A stretch of DNA of 64,000 bases from Desulfomonile tiedjei (GTDB lineage Bacteria; Desulfobacterota; Desulfomonilia; Desulfomonilales; Desulfomonilaceae). Where the stretch lies: positions 343,006 through 407,005 of the forward strand of contig JACRDF010000003.1 in NCBI GenBank assembly GCA_016212925.1, given 5' to 3'. Positions within the stretch are counted from its first letter, which is position 1. Each line of letters starts with the position of its first letter. Below, in pieces: positions 53,644 through 61,685 of this stretch. A program made the position numbers and the translations under genes. The notes under the pieces are model-generated. The model did no database searches, was not told the DNA's origin, and worked only from the letters and a program-made list of their open reading frames with translations.

Positions 53644-54410
53644 CCGATAATCTTGCGATAAAATTGGCTCCGATATTGTTTCTGCTGGCTGCCACACTGC
53701 AAGTCGGGCCGACCCCGAACTGTCTTGCCGGGACTCGCCCCGATCCGGCAGCGTTTGCGGAAAGGCAGAATGAAAGAGACCATATGGTACAGGTCGGGCT
53801 GAAAGGATTTGGCCGGACCGCAATCAGCGACCCTGCTGTAATAAAATCCATGACTCGCGTCCCGCGTCATTTTTTTGTGCCCGGAGCGGCAAAACTGCTC
53901 GCTTACCAGGACAGCGCTCTTCCAATCGGTCACGGCCAGACTGTTTCCCAGCCCTACATTGTAGCCCTCATGACTCAGGCGCTGGAGCTGAAACCTGGGA
54001 TGAAAGTGCTTGAAATAGGGACGGGTTCCGGTTATCAGGCTGCGATACTTGCCGAGATAACCCCTGACGTCTTCACCATAGAGATCGTAAAGCCCTTATA
54101 CGAAGCTGCCAGGGACAGGATAGGGCAGCTTGGTTATGAGTCAGTGAAAGTAAGCCTCGGAGACGGATACTATGGCCTGAAAGAGGCTGCGCCCTTTGAT
54201 CGTATCATTGTGACCTGTGCCGCACTCCACATCCCACCGCCCCTGTTCGACCAGTTGAAGCCCGGAGGCAAGATGGTCATTCCGGTGGGCGGAAATTTTG
54301 AGACCCAGCGACTTCTGCTGGTCACGAAGGATGAATCGGGCGGCCGCAGTTCGCAAACCCTGGAACTGGTGCGATTCGTACCCCTCATTCGAGGTGCTCC
54401 GGACAAGTGA
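53640..54410 (+). CDS. pcm: Protein-L-isoaspartate O-methyltransferase with signal peptide
   Basis: Repairs isoaspartyl damage in proteins by SAM-dependent methylation. 256 residues: an N-terminal signal-like segment (KLAPILFLLAATLQVG, about 8-23) precedes the catalytic domain (about 45-250) with SQPYIVALMTQAL, SAM motif VLEIGTGSGYQAAIL and GDGYYGL. The start is GTG 53640 in a four-base overlap with rimI. Export to the periplasm is predicted; the SAM supply there is unclear, so an inner-membrane anchor facing the cytoplasm is the alternative. Confidence 0.92.
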   Translation: MTDNLAIKLAPILFLLAATLQVGPTPNCLAGTRPDPAAFAERQNERDHMVQVGLKGFGRTAISDPAVIKSMTRVPRHFFVPGAAKLLAYQDSALPIGHGQTVSQPYIVALMTQALELKPGMKVLEIGTGSGYQAAILAEITPDVFTIEIVKPLYEAARDRIGQLGYESVKVSLGDGYYGLKEAAPFDRIIVTCAALHIPPPLFDQLKPGGKMVIPVGGNFETQRLLLVTKDESGGRSSQTLELVRFVPLIRGAPDK

Positions 54411-57025
54411 TTGGGGAAACGACCTGTGCACGACGCTTGGGGCCGGTTGTCTTTTTCCTGTCATTCGCTACGATAGGCTGGCAACTGGCTCTGATGCGTT
54501 GCCTGCTAATCGCTCGGTATCATCACTTTTCCTTTCTCGTCATTAGTTGCGCACTGCTGGGCTTCGGAGCAGGCGGTACCATCCTGTCCCTCGGCAGATC
54601 CTGGTTTACGGAACATCGGGAGTCCGTGTTCCGCTGGGGTATCCTGTCGTTCGCTTTGTCCTTGCCGGTTTGCTTTCGCCTGGGCGAACTCCTTCCTCTC
54701 AGTGTGTATTTTCCACCCGTAGAGGTCCTGCCGACTCTGAAGTGGTGGTTCCTCTTTTGGCTCATTCACGTCATTCCTTTTCTGCTGGCAGGGATTCTTA
54801 TAGGCCTCGCGCTCATGACGGCCGGCCTCGAAACCCACAAGGTCTACGCGTCGAACCTGACCGGCAGCGCGGCCGGAGCGCTGGGCGGCATCTGGCTGCT
54901 GGAACACTTCCCTGCCAACGGCGTTGTTGTCCCGCTCGCAGCGTGCGCACTCGTCTCGGGGGTTTTCCTGCTTCGCCGGTCGGGCCTTGTCCATAATTCA
55001 GCGAAGTCAAAAGAAGGTGTGTACAACGGTAACAATCGGCATACACCGTCCGCCGTACAAGGAAGCCCTCAGCCAACAAGCGTAAAGCGGACAGCGCAGG
55101 CCGGCTGTGCATCCCGCGGCAGAGTGCAATGGACCTACGGATTGTCTCTGCTGATTGCAGGGGTTCTATTAGGTAGCAGCCAACTTGTCCCTGCGGACAG
55201 GATTTTCCCGCTCAACGTAGATCAATACAAGTCCCTCGCCTTTATCCAGAGGCTGGTGGAACAGGGAAGCGCTGAAAAAAAGGCATCATTCAGCGGCCTG
55301 CGCGGCAGAATAGACCTTTTTGCAAGCCCGTCTTTTCACACCCTGATGTCCCTGAATTCCTCGGAAGCACCTCCCCCTATGGATGTGTTGCTCCAGGACG
55401 GCTTTCAAGTCGGATCGATTCCTTCCATTTCAAGTGCCGATCAAGCGCGTTTTCTCCAATCCACCTTGTCGGCACTCCCTTACAAGCTGGTACGACCGGA
55501 GAGCGTGCTCATTCTTGGCGATGCAGGCGGGATCTACATATGGTTGGCTCGGCTCAGCCCGGCCCAATCTATCGTAACGGTTCAGCCTGACAAAAACATA
55601 GTTCGAGTCCTGCAAGACCATCCCAGCCGGGTTCTCGACGACCCGCGCGTAACCGTGGTAGTGGCTGACCCGCGCGCGTTTCTGGATCAGACAACGACCA
55701 CCTTCGACATCATTCATCTGGCCGCATTGGAAGGGTTCGCTCCGGGCTCCGGAGGAATAGGAGGTCTGCGCGAAGACTACCTTGCCACGGTAGAGGGATT
55801 CGAGCGGTGCCTCGCATTGCTGAGCTCAAGAGGGATCGCCAACGTGGTCAGGGGAATCCAAGACCCACCTCGGGACAACTTGAAGATAGCCGCCACATGG
55901 GTCGAAGCCCTGGAAGGAGGGGATGTCAAAGATCCGGGCCGGCACCTTCTCATTGCCCGCGATGAGTTAAACCTTGCCACTCTGGCTGCAAAGAACCCCG
56001 TGAGTCCCGAGACGTCGCTGAAGTTTCAAGAGACATGCCGTTCCATGTCGTGGGACACAGAGTGGTTTCCGGGAGTTAGACCTGAACAGACAAATCGGAT
56101 CCATTCGATTCCAGGCCCTGAGGGCAGCCGGGTCTCCTGGTACTACGATTCGATGAAAAAGTTGGTTGGCGACAAAAGAGCTGAGCTTTACGAGGACTGG
56201 ATAGCCCGGATTAAACCTGCCACAGACAACCAGCCGTTCTTCCACGATTTTTTTCGATGGAAATCGCTCGCGAAGCTTCGTCGAGTCTTCGGTCCCCTGT
56301 GGCCGACGCGAGCCGAGATGGGATTCCTGGTTCTCATCATTTCCGTGATATGGACAGCCGGAGTCGCTGCCTTTCTCCTCCCACCCGCGGCGGTGCTCCT
56401 GCGACGCGCGAGGAATGCTCCTTCGGGGAACCTGCTGGTGTGGGTGGGGTTCTATTTCGCCTTGCTCGGGACCGGATTCATGTTCCTGGAAATGGCCTTT
56501 ATCCAGATGTTCACGCGATTTCTCGGAGATCCGGTTCTGGCCGCCGCGACGGTTTTTGGAGGTTTCCTGTTCTTTGCAGGCTCAGGGAGTATGGTTCAGC
56601 CGAGTGTCACCGGAAAGGTGCCGGGGGGGATTCTCCTTGTTGCTGTCTTCATCGCTCTCATTACCGTAGTGGATTTTGCCCTTTTCCCCGTGGTTTTCGA
56701 AGCCGGGGCCGGCCTCAATTTTTTTTGGAAGACGTTGGTCAGCCTTGGTCTTATGGCTCCTCTGGCATTCCTCATGGGCATGCCGTTTCCGTGGGCGCTC
56801 TCGGCGCTCCAAAAAGCGGCCCAGGCATCCATCCCACTTGCTTGGGCTGTGAACGGCTTCGCTTCTGTCGTCTCCGCCTCCGCCGCGGTGCTAGTATCAA
56901 TGGCGTACGGATTCAGCTTTTTGCTTGCCCTGTCAGCCACAATCTATGCTCTTGCCGGAGGGCTGGCCGTTTTCCTCGGGAAGGTTGCCCCCGGGGATGC
57001 GTCTCCCGAGACTACGTCCAAATAA
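54407..57025 (+). CDS. Polytopic membrane protein with spermidine-synthase-like domain
   Basis: 872 residues in three parts: an N-terminal block of about seven membrane helices (about 10-190), a polar linker and one helix (about 244-262), a cytoplasmic or periplasmic spermidine-synthase-like SAM-binding domain (about 275-600; LILGDAGGIYIWLARL, VVVADPRAFL, LREDYLATVEGFERCL), and a C-terminal block of six or so helices (about 645-865). The glycine motif is looser than in true SpeE, so aminopropyl transfer is doubtful. GTG 54407 overlaps the pcm stop by four bases. Function unknown; similar fusions are usually labelled spermidine synthase. Confidence 0.82.
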   Translation: MIGETTCARRLGPVVFFLSFATIGWQLALMRCLLIARYHHFSFLVISCALLGFGAGGTILSLGRSWFTEHRESVFRWGILSFALSLPVCFRLGELLPLSVYFPPVEVLPTLKWWFLFWLIHVIPFLLAGILIGLALMTAGLETHKVYASNLTGSAAGALGGIWLLEHFPANGVVVPLAACALVSGVFLLRRSGLVHNSAKSKEGVYNGNNRHTPSAVQGSPQPTSVKRTAQAGCASRGRVQWTYGLSLLIAGVLLGSSQLVPADRIFPLNVDQYKSLAFIQRLVEQGSAEKKASFSGLRGRIDLFASPSFHTLMSLNSSEAPPPMDVLLQDGFQVGSIPSISSADQARFLQSTLSALPYKLVRPESVLILGDAGGIYIWLARLSPAQSIVTVQPDKNIVRVLQDHPSRVLDDPRVTVVVADPRAFLDQTTTTFDIIHLAALEGFAPGSGGIGGLREDYLATVEGFERCLALLSSRGIANVVRGIQDPPRDNLKIAATWVEALEGGDVKDPGRHLLIARDELNLATLAAKNPVSPETSLKFQETCRSMSWDTEWFPGVRPEQTNRIHSIPGPEGSRVSWYYDSMKKLVGDKRAELYEDWIARIKPATDNQPFFHDFFRWKSLAKLRRVFGPLWPTRAEMGFLVLIISVIWTAGVAAFLLPPAAVLLRRARNAPSGNLLVWVGFYFALLGTGFMFLEMAFIQMFTRFLGDPVLAAATVFGGFLFFAGSGSMVQPSVTGKVPGGILLVAVFIALITVVDFALFPVVFEAGAGLNFFWKTLVSLGLMAPLAFLMGMPFPWALSALQKAAQASIPLAWAVNGFASVVSASAAVLVSMAYGFSFLLALSATIYALAGGLAVFLGKVAPGDASPETTSK

Positions 57026-57215
57026 TCTATATGGAATCGGAGTATTTGCACTGGCACTTTATTAGTAATTGAGGGCTTACCAATTGCCGAATGTAATCAG
57101 GGAACTTTTTTTATTTAATCGTATAAAAATACTTGTGGTCACAGGCGATAACGGGTATAAGCTCGCACCTGATCGGTTGACTTGCATCAACCCATTGTGA
57201 CCAGGGGTATTTTTC

Positions 57216-57464
57216 ATGAAACTTCCCTCCGCACTTCTCTTCTTGATCATCGCTACCTTGCCCTTCATGACCTCCTGCTCGGCCCTGCGTTCCGGCAATC
57301 CGGTTCCGGCCGGGTACGATGCAGACAAACAAGGATGGGTATCCAAGTACATTCCAGGCGCCAAGTCGGTCTCCAACTTCATCCCCCCACCCTCGGAGGC
57401 GAGGACTAATTGGGACCGATGGTATGACAAAAGAAACGACTCCTGGAAGACGCGGGGTGAGTAG
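57216..57464 (+). CDS. Small lipoprotein
   Basis: 82 residues with a signal peptide ending in a lipobox (FMTSC, Cys about residue 21), then a short polar body rich in Pro, Trp and Lys/Asp. AGGGG lies nine bases before the ATG. No family recognised. It follows the coupled rimI-pcm-membrane protein set after 190 bases and may be independent. Confidence 0.7.
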   Translation: MKLPSALLFLIIATLPFMTSCSALRSGNPVPAGYDADKQGWVSKYIPGAKSVSNFIPPPSEARTNWDRWYDKRNDSWKTRGE

Positions 57465-57866
57465 AACACCCCCCTCTATCTGACACAGGCCTGCTTTCCA
57501 CAACTTTTCTCACAGACATATCCCGTGGGCACAGCCCGCCCAAAGATGTTGTTCTGCGTTTATACCGATCGCCAAAATTCTTGTCCGAATGCGGTTAGCC
57601 TGGGTAGGGGCAGGCGCCCGAAAACTGTCTCAGAATGGAGGATTCTGCGATGGCACCGGTACGGCGCGGTTCGTGAACCGCCCTTACTGCCTGATCCCAC
57701 CGAGATGTTTGTCTCAATTTCAATGCACCTCCGTATAGAAACTCACGCATGAAGTCGTCGGCCATCTTCAGGCCTCTTGTGAGCAACGCGAAGTTTCTGA
57801 GTCCTTTCCAGCACTGGGGCAATATCACAAGCGGCATTGAAAAGTCTGGTGTATGTTCTTTTTTTT
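57465..57866. other. Intergenic region upstream of lexA with decayed repeat
   Basis: About 400 bases without a gene. Contains GCACAGCCCGCCCA (about 57532) like the repeat at 25965, and around 57615-57685 a degenerate relative of the 19521-19651 element (AAACTGTCTCAGAA and the palindrome GCGGTTCGTGAACCGC). A TTGAAA at 57837 could be a further promoter element. Confidence 0.5.
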
Positions 57867-57895
57867 CTTGCCAAGAGAACATTTGTTCTCTATAT
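57867..57895 (+). promoter_or_regulatory. lexA promoter with LexA operator in the spacer
   Basis: TTGCCA (57867-57872, -35) and TATATT (57890-57895, -10) are separated by exactly 17 bases. The palindrome AGAGAACA-TT-TGTTCTCT (57873-57890) fills that spacer and overlaps the first base of the -10. Its core is GAAC-N4-GTTC, the form of the Gram-positive-type LexA box rather than the CTG-N10-CAG of E. coli. Transcription would start near 57902, at or beside the GTG start codon at 57903. Confidence 0.75.
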
Positions 57896-57902
57896 TAATT
57901 AC

Positions 57903-58517
57903 GTGGAAATTACCACCCGACAAAAGGAGATCCTCAGCTTCATCGGGTCTTTTCAGGACCGCGAGGGATTCTCTCCATCATTGAGGGAAATATGCAAGGG
58001 GTTAGGTCTCGCTTCTGCAGGAAGTCTGCTCAAACACATGCGAGTCCTGGAAAAAGGGGGTTATCTTACCGGTGTCCCCGGCAAGAAACGGGCCTGGAAA
58101 CTCACGTCTCGCTCGTCGACCGTCTTTATCCCCCTTATCGGCCAGATCGCAGCGGGCACCCCGATCTTGGCCCAGGAGAACAGGGAAGAAGATCTGCCGG
58201 TAGATCCCAGACTTTTCGGCTCAGACAGCGTCTTTGCTCTTCGAGTGCGAGGGGACTCCATGATAGATGCACAGATCCGAGACGGGGATCTTGCAATCAT
58301 TCGACCGCAGGCGGTGGTCCAAAACGGGGAGATAGTGGCCGTCCAGGTGGAAGGGTTGGAACCGGAGGCAACACTCAAGGTTTTTCGACGTAGCCCCGCG
58401 GATATAGAGCTGCACGCAGCCAACCCCTCATATCAGCCGTTAGTTTTCATTGGCGATGAACAGGCGAGAGTGAAGATCCTCGGCAGGCTCGTGGGAGTCA
58501 TCCGGGCGGGTGTGTGA
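57903..58517 (+). CDS. lexA: SOS repressor LexA
   Basis: Represses DNA-damage genes and cleaves itself when RecA is active. 204 residues from the GTG at 57903, which begins MEITTRQKEILSFI, the normal LexA N-terminus; with this start the cleavage site is Ala84-Gly85, the catalytic Ser is Ser119 (GDSM) and the Lys is about 159, matching E. coli numbering closely. Winged-helix domain about 1-65, protease domain about 75-204. No ribosome site is present, consistent with a leaderless or near-leaderless mRNA. A polymerase gene with DnaE2 features follows after 543 bases. Confidence 0.95.
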   Translation: MEITTRQKEILSFIGSFQDREGFSPSLREICKGLGLASAGSLLKHMRVLEKGGYLTGVPGKKRAWKLTSRSSTVFIPLIGQIAAGTPILAQENREEDLPVDPRLFGSDSVFALRVRGDSMIDAQIRDGDLAIIRPQAVVQNGEIVAVQVEGLEPEATLKVFRRSPADIELHAANPSYQPLVFIGDEQARVKILGRLVGVIRAGV

Positions 58518-58547
58518 GCAGGGAGAGTAGCAGAAGGAAGGCGTTTG

Positions 58548-58577
58548 CCGGGGAACCCCTCCCCAAAAACTCCTATA
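58548..58577 (-). repeat. Copy of the GGGGAACCCC / TATAGGAGTTTTTGGGG repeat
   Basis: The reverse of the sequence at 39141-39180: reading minus strand, TATAGGAGTTTTTGGGG, AGGGG, TTCCCCGG. Located 31 bases after the lexA stop. Shows that this repeat is dispersed and probably not gene-specific. Confidence 0.6.
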
Positions 58578-58582
58578 CCATG

Positions 58583-58625
58583 CTCGCTGTGTGTGTTCCG
58601 CCAGCGACGGAACACACACAGCGAG
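58583..58625. repeat. Perfect 18-bp hairpin after lexA
   Basis: CTCGCTGTGTGTGTTCCG (58583-58600) and CGGAACACACACAGCGAG (58608-58625) are perfect reverse complements around a seven-base loop. No T-run follows at once (TAATATAGAGCTTTTT). It may terminate lexA transcription or act as an RNA structure between lexA and the polymerase gene. Confidence 0.6.
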
Positions 58626-58810
58626 TAATATAGAGCTTTTTGTTGGTGGCACGGGGGAAAACTCTTTACACAATGGATTGTTTACTTAAGTCCACAGATT
58701 TTGCCGATGCTGTGGAGATATGGCTCCCAGGCTTTGCCTCGGAATGCGGCCCAATGTTGTCATTGCTGTAGATGTTAGATAATTCGAGGACAAGATATCC
58801 CACGTTCCGC

Positions 58811-58901
58811 TGGACCGGCATCTTGCCGGTCATTCTAATAGACATGCTGGAAACCTGTCCCACCAATGGAGATTGCTTCGGGCTGCGCCCTCGCAATGAC
58901 A
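58811..58901 (-). repeat. Composite dispersed repeat, copy 2
   Basis: Reverse-orientation copy of 39236-39332: on the minus strand TGTCATTGCGAGGGC, GAAGCAATCTCC, GGTGGGACAGGTTTCCAGC and ATGACCGGCAAGATGCCGGT in the same order. The first arm here carries the GGCGCAGCCC variant, like the left arm at 32523. Confidence 0.75.
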
Positions 58902-59060
58902 TATTCATGGTAATCCGCATTATCAGGCGTAGCTAAGTGAATAATCCATTACACAAAGAGGTTCCCGTTAGATTCCCTACCGGTGCGGCCGGTCCCGATG
59001 CGTGATGAAGCAGGTAAGCGGTCTGCACATGAGTATCTTATGTTTAGAGGAACCGTCTGA

Positions 59061-61685
59061 ATGGATAATTTTGTGCATCTTGAAGTCCAAAGCGCTTACT
59101 CTTTCCTGTGGGGAACTTTTAACCCGGAGGAATTGGTCGAGGGAGTCCGCGGCCTTGGTCAGAAGGCGGTCGCTCTCACCGACTATGGACTTCACGGAGC
59201 GGTTCGCTTTTATAAGGCGGCTTTAGCAGCGGGTATTCAACCCATACTGGGTGCGCGGCTCTCTCTGTGGGACGGCTCACCGGTGAGCATGCTGGTTTCC
59301 GATTCCGAAGGGTACCGAAATTTATGTCGCCTTTTATCCATAGCCTTTGAAGGTGGAACCACCGCGAAAAATCTTATTACCAAACAGGATTTGACACACT
59401 GGTCCGGGGGGTTGATCTGTCTGGCAGGTGGATTCGGCTCCCGTGTAAAAACTTTGCTGGAGAAGGAGAGAATTGATCAAGCAAGACAAAGCCTGCTGGA
59501 ACTGCGGGAAGTCCTGCGTCACCCGGATCGACTCTTTGTAGTTCTGCAGAATCACCGACAATCCGAAGACACAAAGCGACAGGCTGTCAGACTGATGGAG
59601 CAGACAGTGGCCTTGGCTCGAAGCCTGGATATTCCTCCGGTGGCCACAAATTTGGTTACTTATCTAAGGCCGGAGGATTATGTCCTGCATCGGACCCTTA
59701 CCGGCATACAGCGCCACCATCATCATAGAAAGGTTTCTCCTTTACCGAATGACCAATTCTTTCTGACCGGCAGCCGCGAGATGGAGCGCCGAATCCCTTA
59801 TCCTGTTGCTCTTGAAAATACCCGCGTGATCGCTTCGATGTGTCGTCACTTTTCCTTGCCTGTCGGCAAGCTTCATCCTCCTGTGTCGGAAAATCCGGAG
59901 GGATCGTCTCGCAAGCTTACTACTTTAACGCTCACGGAAGCGGCTCGGATGTTTCGACCGGTCTCCCTGCATTATCTTCGGCGACTCGACCGAGAACTGG
60001 CCGTTATCAACCAATTAAAACTGGCCGACTTCTTTCTGCTGGTGAGAGAAGTGGTCGATTTTGCACGAAAGACCGGTATTCGCCACAGCGTGCGAGGATC
60101 GGCCGCAGGAAGTCTTGTGGTTTACCTTCTGTTGGGCGGCGTGGACCCGGTAGCCCATAACCTCCTCTTTGAGCGTTTTGTCAACGAGGGTCGCATTGAC
60201 ATGGCGGACATCGATCTGGACTTTGATTCCGATCGCCGTGACGAAGTCATCCATCATCTGATGGAACTCCTCCCTCGTCAAACGACAATGGTATCGACTA
60301 TTCTCAGTTTTCGGACTCGTAGCGCGGTCCGTCTGGTGGCACGAGCTTTGGGCTATCCTCTTGAGGAAATCAGTCGTCTTTCAACCTGTCTACCGTGGTC
60401 GCTTCAGGGGCGGGACCTGGCAGAGGCCTTGGAAAATCTGCCGGAACTGAGATCTGCCCCTATTCAAAATGAAACACTTCTGGTCAGTTTGGCTGCAAAG
60501 TTGGCCGGCCTTCCGTTTCAGAGTTCGGTCCATCTAGGTGGTGTAATTATAGCGCCGGACGACATCAAGGCCTGGACTCCTATAGGGACTTCCCTCAAGG
60601 GCTTTCCCGTGGGACAGTTGGACAAGGATGATGTGGAAGCGCTGGGGCTCCTTAAACTGGACCTACTTGGCCTGCGAATGCATACGGCTATTCGGAAGGC
60701 GCTTGAGGTCCTGGAAAGAAAAGGAATTCACTTTGATCTTGACCGCATGCCGCTAAACGATCGCAAAACTTATGCCCTTTTTCGAAGCACGGAAAGTGTG
60801 GGGGTGTTCCAGCTTGAATCTCCCGGCCAGCGGAATCTGCTGGGTCGCCTTCAGCCCCGCCGCTTCGGGGACCTGATTGCCGAGATCTCTCTATTCCGGC
60901 CGGGCCCTGTGGAAGGCAACATGGTGGAAACATACGTAAGAAGGCGCAATGGAGAAGAGGCCGTGCGAGTTCCACATGAAAATCTGCTGCCTATTTTGGC
61001 AGAAACTTACGGTGTGATCCTTTTCCAGGAACAGGTGCTTAGGATTGCTAACAAATTTGCCGGATTATCCTATGCCGAAGCTGATGCGTTTCGTCGAGCC
61101 ATGACCAAGGATCGCGGATCCGGAACCATGGAATCGCTGAAACGACGATTTGTTGAGGGGGCCGGACAAAACGGCTACAGTAAGGTCTTGGCCGAGGCGG
61201 TCTTCCGCAAAGTGGCAGCCTTTGCTTCTTTTGGCTTTTGCAAAGCTCATGCTGCGTCCTTCGCTCATATAACTTATCAAAGCGGGTTCTTGAAGGCTCA
61301 TTATCCGCAGGCATTTTACCTGGGGCTTCTGAACGCGGGCCATGTGGGTTCATATCCTCCCTTTGTGTTTCTGAATGAGGCCAGAAGGCGAGGCATCCCT
61401 GCCTATCCCCCTCACATCAACGCGAGCGGCTCGGAATACGAGCCGGATGGATCAGGGATTCGTGTTCCTCTGGTAGTCGTGAACGGCGTGGGACCGGAGA
61501 CTGCTCGCCGAATCGTTAATGATCGGGAGAGAAGAGGCCCGTTCCGCAGCCGTACAGAGCTTTTGGCTCGACTTCCGCTCCCTGAGAGGGTCGTGAAGGT
61601 CCTCACATCGGCCGGAGCGCTGGATGGGCTGGAAGAGTTTGAATGGAGGTTAACACAGGAGGTATACGAAGCCGGCAATGTCTGA
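59061..61685 (+). CDS. DnaE2/ImuC-like DNA polymerase III alpha, lacking its OB domain
   Basis: 874 residues. Degenerate PHP domain (about 1-200): the metal ligands of DnaE1 are replaced (HLEVQS for HLHLHT, TDYG for TDHG, ATNLVTYL for ATNDCHYL), so no PHP exonuclease is expected. The polymerase core is intact: Asp383 and Asp385 in MADIDLDFD, Asp534 in LLKLDLLGL. A helix-hairpin-helix region (about 800-860) ends the protein, with no OB fold. Small size and the PHP pattern (SAYSFLWGTFNPEELVE) fit error-prone DnaE2 enzymes. AGAGGA lies nine bases before the ATG. ImuA and ImuB are not present. The OB domain is encoded by the next gene. Confidence 0.88.
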   Translation: MDNFVHLEVQSAYSFLWGTFNPEELVEGVRGLGQKAVALTDYGLHGAVRFYKAALAAGIQPILGARLSLWDGSPVSMLVSDSEGYRNLCRLLSIAFEGGTTAKNLITKQDLTHWSGGLICLAGGFGSRVKTLLEKERIDQARQSLLELREVLRHPDRLFVVLQNHRQSEDTKRQAVRLMEQTVALARSLDIPPVATNLVTYLRPEDYVLHRTLTGIQRHHHHRKVSPLPNDQFFLTGSREMERRIPYPVALENTRVIASMCRHFSLPVGKLHPPVSENPEGSSRKLTTLTLTEAARMFRPVSLHYLRRLDRELAVINQLKLADFFLLVREVVDFARKTGIRHSVRGSAAGSLVVYLLLGGVDPVAHNLLFERFVNEGRIDMADIDLDFDSDRRDEVIHHLMELLPRQTTMVSTILSFRTRSAVRLVARALGYPLEEISRLSTCLPWSLQGRDLAEALENLPELRSAPIQNETLLVSLAAKLAGLPFQSSVHLGGVIIAPDDIKAWTPIGTSLKGFPVGQLDKDDVEALGLLKLDLLGLRMHTAIRKALEVLERKGIHFDLDRMPLNDRKTYALFRSTESVGVFQLESPGQRNLLGRLQPRRFGDLIAEISLFRPGPVEGNMVETYVRRRNGEEAVRVPHENLLPILAETYGVILFQEQVLRIANKFAGLSYAEADAFRRAMTKDRGSGTMESLKRRFVEGAGQNGYSKVLAEAVFRKVAAFASFGFCKAHAASFAHITYQSGFLKAHYPQAFYLGLLNAGHVGSYPPFVFLNEARRRGIPAYPPHINASGSEYEPDGSGIRVPLVVVNGVGPETARRIVNDRERRGPFRSRTELLARLPLPERVVKVLTSAGALDGLEEFEWRLTQEVYEAGNV

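Larger units (their letters stand above)
58518..59060. other. Intergenic region lexA to polymerase, 543 bases
   Basis: Contains the three repeats listed separately. I searched by eye for GAAC-N4-GTTC and found no second LexA box here, so direct SOS control of the downstream polymerase is not supported by this gap. No gene-like frame. Confidence 0.55.

Noticed and set aside
56257..57072. 271-residue frame overlapping the membrane SpeE-like gene
   Set aside because: Arg/Ser/Gly-rich translation typical of a shifted frame inside a GC-rich gene.
58518..59060. LexA box ahead of the split polymerase
   Set aside because: No GAAC-N4-GTTC is visible; the GTTCCG...CGGAAC pair belongs to the long hairpin and has the wrong spacing.
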